Shown piece after piece: positions 50,017 to 59,900 of a stretch of DNA of 64,000 nucleotides. Source of the DNA: Opisthocomus hoazin (taxonomy: Eukaryota > Chordata > Aves > Opisthocomiformes > Opisthocomidae). The notes beneath the pieces were generated by a model, which did not search any database, had not been told where the DNA came from, and saw only the letters and a program-made list of their open reading frames with translations. Location of the stretch: contig NC_134419.1 of assembly GCF_030867145.1 (NCBI RefSeq), positions 78,848,903-78,912,902 on the forward strand, read 5' to 3'. A program made the position numbers and the translations under genes. Within the stretch, counting starts at the first letter, position 1. Each line of letters starts with the position of its first letter.

Positions 50017-50882
50017 CTTCTAGGATCTCAGACCGAACTGCAATGGAATTTTTTGTGGGTTTAGGAGCAGTAGAAAATAATTTTGAATTATTTACTGTAA
50101 AATAAAAGAGCGTTAATGCAAATTTAAATAAAATCTGTATTTAATCAAATGGGAGGGTATGTTTTAGTGCTGAAAACCTTGGCTGCAGCAAGGCTGTTAG
50201 ACTGAATTACAGCGGAAAGCGTAAGAGGTGAAGATCCTTATACACAAGTCATCAAGCCAATGCCGGCGTTTGGGTTCACGGCACCTCGCCCAGGAGATGA
50301 CGCTTGCTGCTGGTTTCCTCCTTAGCTTCTGGACCCGGGGAGAGCAGCTGGAGCGGCACCTCCCCGCTCGCGGGTGGCGTTCGGTGGAGGCGGTGTGCGG
50401 GGTCGGGGCCCTTCGAGGAGCGCAGTGCCGCCGAGGCGAAGTCGCGGGAGCGTGCCTGGAAAATGAGGCTCCTCTCTCCAGGACCTTAGCCCATAAATCA
50501 CGCTAATATGCTGGCTGATAAATCTTCCACTGTGAAAACCTTTTGATACTCGTCTGTTATTAATGACAAAAAGGACTTAATTCTGTTGGCTAACGACAGT
50601 CTTCCCACTTTCTATAGAGTGTTTCGCAGTCTAGTGAGATACAGACTTACAGACACGGCACCTGTGGTTTTATCTCTGCAGCAAGACTCCGGAGGATGGC
50701 AGGAGAACTTTCCTCTCAAAGACCTGTTTTTTTTTCTACCTAATAAACTTTGAAATTATGAGAGATTTCGACACAGATTTGTAGGTATTACAGTGGAAAG
50801 GGAGAGTGAAGATAAGCTGAGAATAAAGGCAGAAGGCAGTTTATTTGGATTTATTAGATTTTTGTTTTAAGCTGCCATTCTT

Positions 50883-51422
50883 TCACAGAATCACAGAATG
50901 GTAGGGGTTGGAAGGGACCTCTGTGGGTCACCCAGCCCAACCCCCTGCCCAAGCAGGGTCACCCAGAGCAGGCTGCACAGCACCACGTCCAGGCGGGGCT
51001 GGAATATCTCCAGAGAAGGAGACTCCACAGCCTCCCTGGGCAGCCTGTTCCAGTGCTCCGTCACCCTCAGAGGGAAGAAGTTCTTCCTCGGGTTCAGCTG
51101 GAGCTTCCTCTGCTTCAGTTTGTGCCCGTTGCCCCTTGTCCTGTCGCTGGGCACCACTGAAAAGAGTCTGGCCCCGTCCTCCTGACCCCCACCCTGCAGA
51201 TATTTAGAGGCATTTATAAGGTCCCCTCGCAGCCTTCTCTTCTCCAGGCTGAACAAGCCCAGCTCCCTCAGCCTCTCCTCGTAGGAGAGATGCTCCAGTG
51301 CCCTCCTCATCCTCATAGCCCTGTCCAGTGGCTCTTCATCTTTCTTGAGCTGGGGAGCCCAGCACTGGACACAGCACTCCAGATGGGACCTCCCCAGGGC
51401 AGTGTAGAGGGGAAGGAGAACC
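50883..51422 (-). mobile_element. CR1 LINE 3' fragment of mosaic type
   Basis: Younger-type tail (GAATGGTAGGGGTTGGAAGG) next to the older-type CACCCAGCCCAACCCCCTGC. It extends to CAGTGTAGAGGGGAAGGAGA. Missing bases near 51,322 (CATAGCCCTGTCCAGTGG) remove part of the usual GCTGGACTCTCTCCAG stretch. Minus-strand ORF2 is open for 141 codons. Confidence 0.97.
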
Positions 51423-53810
51423 TAGTTCTTTAGTTCTCACAGCTTCAACAAGGGCGCAGCGGGGAAGATGGTGTTGAGTGAATTGTGCCTGTGTTGGAAG
51501 GATGTGGGCAGGAGCAGGTTTTTGGTACCCACCGCTCTGCAGTAAACGGTGTCTCAGCATTTGGTAATTTCAGCTGGCCAAGTTTAAAGACCATTTATTT
51601 GCATCTGAAAAACTGCTGCAATTTAAATCTTGAGTAGAATTTCACTTTATTTTAAAATAGCAGGAGCGTATCGTTACCTTGATCTTCTCTGGCTCGTCTC
51701 AGTAGCTGTAGGTAAATAATGAGAAGGCACAGGACTATCTGGACAGAGGACAGTGCGTGTTGTACGTCTGCATGGCGACCTTCATCTTGGAGGCTCCCAA
51801 CCCCATGCATGTGTGTCTGGATCTATGTTATGCAGTTTCATTCCTTTATAAAAATAAACCTTCTAAATATTGCTGCCCAATGTGTGTGATAAACAAGACT
51901 GAACATACTAGTTGTACTCACTCAAGGTTTTCATCTATACAGCTTAGTTCGGTGTGAACTCATAGCGTTATTTATAGCTTGCTGTTACTCGCCGCATCCT
52001 GTGTTTTGTTATAATGAAAAAGCTGTCCTCTTACCACTAAGTTGTTATATTCGTGGAGTACATGGTATGAGGTTCAGTGCATCTCATTTAGGGCTGTCAA
52101 CGCAAAGAAAAATGAAGAATATATGCTGGTTTTCCACATACGTAAACTTTTACGTTGCTTTTTCACTAAGACCCTTGCAGTGAGGTGCTGCTCCAAAAAG
52201 TTCACCCGTATCCTCTCCTTGAGCAGGGAGAAGGAACAAGGAGAAGCTTGGCTGAAAGGGAGAGTTGCTTTGTAACACCAGCAGACACTGGATTATTTGG
52301 CAAAAGCTGATATGAGTTACAGTCCAACTGAACAAACTGCTGCAGTTGAAGCCCAGTGCACTGTGCAGAACTTCTCTAAGCTGAGGGAGTTTGTGCTGGG
52401 TCTGCAACTGAGGAGTTGCGCAAGCGCTCCCCAAAATTCAGAGTTTGCTTTTGCCGTGGTGGGCAAAACTGTCTACATGGTATTTTTTTCTCCTCTCTTC
52501 ACACTGATTACATTACTAGCAGATGTGACTTCATGACTTAATAACGGGATTTTAAAAGAGATTCTCATATTTTGAGAAGAATAATTATTGTACAGCTGCA
52601 AGCGGTGGTCAGTGTGAGTCGTCATGCATAGCTCTTCCCGTCTCCCGAAGGACCCCTGATCTGTCGTCGTGCTCTGCAGCCGGTTTCCCAGCTGCCTCAG
52701 CGCCCTGGCACTTCACCCGGTGCTCCGTCGGGCTTTCGGCGTTCTCCCCCTCGCCGTGGGTGTCGCAGGTGGGGTGGACGGCGGAGCGCTTGGGGCAGGC
52801 CATAAACTTGGGGAGATACTGGGGAAAATAAGCTGGCACAGTCGTCTGGAGACTGTTGGGTCTGCGTATGGCAGCAACAAGTGAATTTTTCAGGTGTGAG
52901 GCAAACTGAGTGAGCTGGACGGTCTGAGAGGTTCAAAAACCAAGAGACCGTGTTGGTCTCTCAATGCAGTCAGGAAGTTTGTGGACTGAGTTAGCTTGTG
53001 TCGCCTTACAATTTTGTTCTGGTCACTTTTTTGTCCAGTTTCACTGGAATGTAGCTCTCTGGAGCAGAGGGGGTTCCCTCCTGGTTGCACAGCCCCGATG
53101 GCGACGTGCTCCCAACCCACGGTTTGGTGCCTTGGTGGCTGCAGTGGACGTACTCGCGGTGTTGGGTCCCGTTTCTCTCCTCATGGTTGTACAAAGCGAA
53201 CTGCAAAGACGGCTCAGCATCTGCTGAGTTTTCAGCCAGGATGAATTTGACAAGCATGTTATTGTTGGTCTTGTACAGTGCTGAGAAATGCTTGGCATCG
53301 GTTTCCAGCTGCATCCTATCAGTAATCGTAAAACCAGACTAGTAACAATGGGAATAAAGAAATGTTTCTTTTACTAAGGAATGATTGATTTTTTTCATCT
53401 ATTTTTCCAGCAGACATTCTGTTTGTGTGTTCCAGCAGTTATTTGCATAACACTGCTGCTCTAAACCAGCGGATGTACTTTGTTGTCACAATAATCCTTT
53501 TGAAAGTGGTGTCAAAACGCGTCGGATGTTTGCTGATAAACCAGCCGTGAAACTGCTAGTGGAGATGTTTGCGAAGGTCGCTGTTGTGCTAGTTAACATG
53601 TGTTCTGAGGCTTGGATTTAGATGCTGACTTCTTAGGCTGGATCATTTCCAGTTAGTTTTGAAAGTAAAAGTCATAGTTGAGGAAACTGGAAATATACTG
53701 TTTGCTTGCTTTTTTTAAAATACTGTTGAAAACTACTGAAAATAATCTTGAGTTGAATGTTCCTTTGTAAAAATGCACGTGATTAAAGAGGAGTTTGTTT
53801 TTATGAACAG

Positions 53811-53950
53811 GTGAATTCCAAAGAGGGAGAACCTCCGTGCAAGGAGAGACGTGCGATTCTGCTTAGCCCTGTGGGAAAGATCGAGATATCTGGGTGTGAA
53901 AAAGGCTTACATGAAATTAAACTTCCAAAAACGAGTGTGCTGCCAAGTAG
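53811..53950 (+). CDS. MGMT: MGMT exon encoding the conserved N-terminal domain (partial gene)
   Basis: MGMT is a nuclear suicide enzyme that transfers alkyl groups from O6-alkylguanine in DNA to its own cysteine. This exon lies between TTATGAACAG and AGTAG|GTAAGT and reads 46 codons in phase 0 with two bases left over. It contains LLSPVGKIEISGCEKGLHEIKL split by no stop, matching human DSPLGKLELSGCEQGLHEIKL. The zinc ligands of human MGMT (Cys5, Cys24, His29) correspond by spacing to PPCKERR, SGCE and GLHE, here Cys18, Cys37 and His42 counted from the ATG at 37,540. The fourth ligand, His85, and the PCHRV active site belong to later exons not seen in this window. The preceding exon ends in phase 0, so the two join cleanly. 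Identification as MGMT is firm; the exact N-terminus is less so. Confidence 0.95.
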
Positions 53951-55201
53951 GTAAGTTCATGTCCTATTGATCCTGTGTTTACGTGTGTGGCAGAGGAAGG
54001 ACATTGCCCAGAGGATCTGCAACATTACGTGTTTTTACCAACCTTACTGGCAACCCAACACTTGCTCCTGTGAGAGGCAGAAGGAGCCTCCAGCGCCTTT
54101 AACGAGTGGCAGCTCCAGAAAGCATTTCTTTCTCTGCGTCAATAATATGAGCAAAGAAATAGTTCTAAAGTTCGAAATTAAAAGTGCTTTTAACACGGGT
54201 TTTGAAAGTACCTCTTGCCCCCTGGTTTTGGACGCACACGTAATCACTGAAGGGTAGGACCTCCTTGCATACTGTGCAAATTTTGTAGACCTGTATCTGG
54301 ATAGATATGGTCCGACAGGCAGAACAAGGACTGAATAATTGTTTTAATTACTGCATGCTACTTGTGAGAGCTTTGGTTGGTTTTCTGTAGCGGTAATGTC
54401 TTCTGGAGTCCAGAACAGATGGTGTACATGGCAGCAGGGATGGTACCTGAAATGTAGGATGGCTTGGGAAGGTATTCGTACATTTTAATGTTGACTAGAA
54501 GTGCTGTCCAGTCCGCTGAGTCCATCGTCTGTCCTGTTCACATCTCCGGTCTGTGCCTGTTCCTTATTTGTGAGAAAATGCTCGGTGACGTTTTTAGAAG
54601 GAACACTGAACTCTTTCAAAATTACTAGATACCAAATTTCTTTGCCAAATTCCTCTGCCAAAAGGAAAGTTACTAATCCTACTTAAAGCTGGTCTCTTCA
54701 ACTGTTTTTGATAATAAAATGGCAGCCTTTGCACGATAACAGCAGAGATTTTCTGACCAGGCTCCGACAGGTTTGGCTTCCTTCGCTCCACGTTGTCCTT
54801 TCTCCCCTGCTTTTCACTTCTGAAATTCTCCATTGATTTCTGGGGTTTTTGGTTGTCTGTTTTCCTATTTTATTATCTTCGCAATTTAAGTGTGTGTAAA
54901 AGTAATCCAGAGTATGAAGCATAATTTGTACTCTGGTTGAAATTTGGTTTTGCCTCCAATAAAAAAACTCTCAAGCCTCTGGATCTGACAGTTTTGCCAG
55001 CTCCAGTGATATAGAAATAAGTACTTCAGTTTCTTCAGATGCTGATTTCAGTGTTGGATTTCTACTGATGAGGAACTGAAATAAAGTGGTAGTTAGGATA
55101 AGGCTGAAGCTTGCTTTTGCGGCAGAGCAGCACCTGCCTGAAGAAGAGCTAAGCAGACGGAGATGCTTCACCCTTGAGAAGCTGAGACATCAAGTGGGTG
55201 G

Positions 55202-55858
55202 AATCACAGAATCACAGAATAGTAGGGGTTGGAAGGGACCTCTGTGGCCTGCACAGGACCGCGTCCAGGCGGATCTTGAATATCTCCAGAGAAGGAGACT
55301 CCACAGCCTCCCTGGGCAGCCTGGGCCAGGGCTCCGTCACCCTCAGAGGGAAGAAGTTCTTCCTCGGGTTCAGACGGAACTTCCTGTGCCTCAGTTTGTG
55401 CCCATTGCCCCTTGTCCTGTCGCTGGGCACCACTGGAAAGAGTCTGGCCCCGTCCTCCTGACCCCCACCCTGCAGATATTTAGAGGCATTTCTAAGGTCC
55501 CTTCTCAGCCTTCTCTTCTCCAGGCTGAACAAGCCCAGCTCCCTCAGCCTTTCCTCGTAGGAGAGATGCTCCAGTCCCCTCATCATCCTCGCAGCCCTCC
55601 GCTGGACTCTCTCCAGTAGCTCCTCATCTTTCTTGAAGTGGGGAGCCCAGCACTGGACACAGGACTCCAGCTGGGGCATCACCAGGGCAGTGTAGAGGGG
55701 AAGGAGAACCTCCCTCGTCCTGCTGGCCACACTCCTCCTAATGCACCCCAGGATCCCATTGGCCTTCTTGGCAGCCAGGGCACACTGCTGGCTCATGGTC
55801 AGCCTGTCGTCCACCAGCACACCCAGGTCCCTCTCCACAGAGCTGCTCTCCAGCAGGA
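55202..55858 (-). mobile_element. CR1 LINE 3' fragment with long open ORF2 end
   Basis: Near 55,247 the sequence jumps from GGACCTCTGTGG to CCTGCACAGGACC, so about 60 bases of the 3' part are missing. The minus-strand ORF2 C-terminus is open for 208 codons ([20 protein letters not shown], then [18 protein letters not shown]). It lies 1.25 kb after the MGMT exon, antisense. Confidence 0.97.
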
Positions 55859-56529
55859 GAAGAATAGTAGGAAAAAGGTCTGTGGGCTCGCTAAGGTGAT
55901 GAATACGAGAAATAGTGGTTCTTCTTTATAATGCTAGCTGTAAAGAGAACTGCATGAAAACAAAAGCTGAGGACAAAAAAAAATCATGAAATTGTACTAA
56001 AAATACAGGCTCAAGGTGAAATGGCGTATTATCAGCAGAAAATAATTACAGGCTCTTGGTGAGCAGAGGCCCAGAAGGTGGATGGGGAGGTGCTGTTCTA
56101 CTGGGGGTGTTTGTGTAGCTCTCCTGGAGAGGTAAGAGCAGAGGTCTGTGTCTGACTTCTGTGTTTAGTGCTGAGGTTTTGAATATTTCACTTGGTGGGT
56201 TCCCTTCTCTTTTTGAACTAAGTTTCCAGGGACAGAAATCGATCTTTCAGGCACGCAGATGTTTTTTCCAGGAAATCCCGCGTGTGTCCCCAAAAGCCCC
56301 GAGTACTCTGTGACTCCCCTCTGCCCACGCAGATGAAAGACGCCGTTGCTCGCCGACGCCGGGCCGTTTCCCTGCTCGAGGGACCCTGCTGCAAGGCCAG
56401 CTCTGCCCTTCACCAGGACATCTGCCGCTTGCTCGCCGGGACCCTGGCCAGGGCGGCTGGCTGGAGACGGGTCTCGTGGGCTTCTTCTTCAGGCAGAAGT
56501 CGGGCGGTCTAGATTCTTTTGCTAATTCC

Positions 56530-56990
56530 AGAGTCCAGCGGAGGGCTACGAGGATGGTGAGGGGACTGGAGCATCTTCCCTACAAGGAGAGGTTGAGGGA
56601 ACTGGGCTTGTTCAGCCTGGAGAAGAGAAGGCTGCGAGGGGACCTTATAAATGCCTACAAATATCTGAAGGGTGGGTGTCAGGAGGATGGGGCCAAGCTC
56701 TTTCCAGTGGTGCCCAGCGACAGCACAAGGGGCAATGGGCACAAATTGAGGCACAGGAAGTTCCGTCTGAACATGAGGAAGAACTTCTTCCCTCTGAGGG
56801 TGACGGAGCACTGGCCCAGGCTGCCCAGGGAGGTTGTGGAGTCTCCTTCTCTGGAGATATTCCAGCCCCGCCTGGACAAGGTCCTGTGCAGCCTGCTCTG
56901 GGTGACCCTGCTTCGGCAGGAGGGTTGGACTGGGTGACCCACAGAGGTCCCTTCCAACCCCTACTATTCTGTGATTCTGATTCTGTAATT
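56530..56990 (+). mobile_element. CR1 LINE 3' fragment of mosaic type
   Basis: From AGAGTCCAGCGGAGGGCTAC to CTATTCTGTGATTCTGATTC. Its end combines CTCTGGGTGACCCTGCTTCG and GGACTGGGTGACCCACAGAG with a younger-type CCTACTATTC tail. Inverted relative to the copy at 55,202. Confidence 0.97.
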
Positions 56991-59900
56991 CTTTAATTTT
57001 TATCTGCTCTTGACCTGCCAGTTTTCTCAGTGGTGAGCTGACTTCACTTCTGGAAAGCCAGGAAATTTCTGCACTTAACTTAGCAGATTGCATGGTTCGC
57101 ACTCAGAAATTGTTGTGTTAGAGGGGCTGTTACTCAAGCGTGGCTCAGAAGTTAATGGTAAGCAGAATATTCTTACGGTTACTTCAAGAATTTGAATCGG
57201 AAAAAGAGGTGGAAGGGGGGGGACTTCCTTTTGTAGTTACCGATGATAAAGTTCTAAAAATTTTAAAGCTATCTGTAAATGTTTGTGCTGAAGTATAACA
57301 TTTAATCTCTTCTACTCATCGCTAGTGAATAGTTGTTAAATCTGGCCTCATTATTTTCGACAGAATAAAATAAAAACAAAACAGTGCCCAGTGTTTCTCC
57401 TAACTGGCTAATAAACACTATGGTGAGAACATTGGGTAGGAAAAAAAACCAGAAGAAACATAAAAATTGATTTTAATGGACCCCTGTCAGAGAACACCAT
57501 AATGAGCGCAAGTCTAGTAATAAATATTGGTATTCTGCTCCACGGTGCCTGGGACTTTCATGTAGAATTGCATGTAACAATCAATATAGATTTTAGGGTT
57601 TTTTAACAACAAAAATAAGTAAACCTTTGAAATATATAAATACTTAAGACTCGCAATCTGTCAGACAAACCTGCTAGTTGTAGAACAGGCTGATAAGAGC
57701 GCCTGGTTAATGGCATAATCAGTTTGAGGCGATCTTGCTCTATTTTACAGCTTGTAAAATGCAGTGCAATTAATCACCTGAGATTACAACCTATTCTGTG
57801 ATGGCTCTCCTTAAAACTTAAGAACACAGACTGTAATGTAGACTAAAAGGAGAGGCAACAAAGTGAAATGCAGTTTTCAGTATGCTTGAAATAAATTGAT
57901 CTATTAATGAGATGAAACCGACTGTAATAACCTAAGGTTATTCTGCTCCTTGCGAAGCTGGCAGAGTTTAAAAGTCAAGGCACGTCACGGCGTAATGGTT
58001 TCTGTTTGGGCGGAGGAATTTTTATTCAGGCTTTTTAAACGTGTGTGTAGATATGCATAAAATAACATTTTGTATATATAAATGAGGAAGTTTAGTTAAA
58101 TATGGTTGTGAAAGTTTTAATTTACTGGGTGCGAGCTTTCTTTCAGTGCATACAAATAGAAGGATTAGTTTTGATCACGAAGGTTCTCTTTCCTCCACTG
58201 TTCCTGCCTGAAATATTGCGTTTTTTTGCATCGTGTCCAGAAGAAAAACTCACTTTTTACTGTTACTGTAATTCTCAGTGTCTTGAGCAGCTCTGAAGTT
58301 TCAAGCAGCAGCTTTCTTTGTCCTGCTGTCGGCTGGGGTGTTCCCGTGCTGGGACCGCTCTGTTTGGGAAGCCTTGTCTCTCCCCTGAGCTGGAGGGATA
58401 AATTACCCCATGGCGAGTAGGGGTTTGCACTCTGACTCCTGTTAACAGCAGCAGAAACCACGCTTGTATTTTCCCGTGCTGAATATTTACAGCAGGAGAT
58501 GCTTTGGAAACATGGGATGTTGACTTGGCAGTTGGGGTGGCTGCAGGGAACAGTTTTTTTCCCTGTGTTGCAAAAATCCAGATTCTTTCAGGAATATTCC
58601 CTCTTCCCTCAGGAGAGTTGCCCCAGGGCTCCCAGCTCCCTGCGTGGTCAGCGTGTGGCAGGGGTTGTCTAGCCTACACCTGCCGGTGCGGGGAAGCACA
58701 GCGGGACCTGGAGGGCTGTGGTAAAAGAAAGGGCAGTGGTAGAACACGCCTCGAGGTAAACCAAAAAGCTTCCAATGTGTGGCTGGAAAACCCCATCCTG
58801 CTGAGCACTGGGTCACAGCAGTGCAAAATCCCACTGCCTACTGATGAGCCTGCGTGTGAAGGGGAAGTTAAATTTGCCATCTGATCGGTGGGCACAGATC
58901 CCAGGTTATCCTGGTGCTGCCATCCACCATGGGACTGGAGGAGGCCACTGTGGGAAGCTGGTGAGTTTTCCCACTGAAAAGCTTAGCTGAGCTGGCTGCC
59001 ATCTGTCACCGCCATCCTGGGATGGTCCCAGCGCTGGGGTGGGGATGGTTTGGGGACAGCCCCTCCTCGGCGCTGGGCTTCAGCTTCTCCAACCTGGGGG
59101 CTGCCCGGGCCCGTGGCCAGCTTGAGCTTGGCAGAGGAACCCAAGCTCCCATCTTCTGCAGGAGGTGAGGTGTCCAGCTGGTCTGCTGCTCCTCCGTAGA
59201 CTCGGGGGACTGGGTGTTTGTTGGTATGGATGTGGACTTGAATTTGAGAGACTGCAGAGAAGCTGTTGGTGTTTCGTCCACGTTTGTGAGAACTCAGGTT
59301 GGACAGCCTGACTGGCTTTACCATTGCTTGGATGGTCAGGATATGTATTTTCCTGGTGGTGTAGCAATACCCAAGACCCCTTTACACTATTTTCAGAAGA
59401 GGTATTCTTTTGAAACAAGTGTGATCCCATCTGCCCTCTGTATTTCTTGCAGGTTATTTGCAATTTTCTTTCTAGTGCTTCATTTTCCTGCATCTTCCTG
59501 AGAGAGATCAGAGGAGGAGGAACAAGGAGCCAGTTTGGCCACCCTCTTGTTATTAATCTGCCTAAAGCTTTGAAGGGTGAATCTGCAGTTCGAGAAGGTC
59601 GCCAGGGTTTCAGTCATGATGAGAAACTCTCCAGAATCTGTTTAAACAGGTTTCCAGCTGTTACAGATTTAACGAAAATCTCACGCGTGTGAAAACGCAG
59701 CGGATGCAGCGGTGTACGGGAGCCTGCGAAGAGCCTAGAACGATAACTTGGAGTGCTGTGAACCACTGCTCATCTCCGAGGTGTTTAATCATAGCCAGTG
59801 ATGATGGTTTAAATGTCAACTTTGCTAACTGTTTCATTCCTCATACTGTAAAGTTTACTGTGAGTGATATCTCACTTTGATGCCACAAGTGGGAGGCGTT

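Larger units (their letters stand above)
37564..53810 (+). other. MGMT: MGMT intron 2
   Basis: This intron of 16,247 bases starts at GTAAGT and ends at an AACAG acceptor. The stretch 37.6-38.6 kb and the stretch 39.2-41.8 kb are AT-rich and free of recognisable repeats. From 38.6 kb onward it carries ten CR1 copies in both orientations, one of the densest clusters in the window. GC-rich patches lie at about 46,545-46,645 and 50,310-50,460. I see no additional MGMT-like exon in it. Confidence 0.85.

Noticed and set aside
55212..55838. 208-codon minus-strand frame as a host gene
   Set aside because: It is the C-terminal part of CR1 ORF2, the same as frames at many other CR1 copies here.
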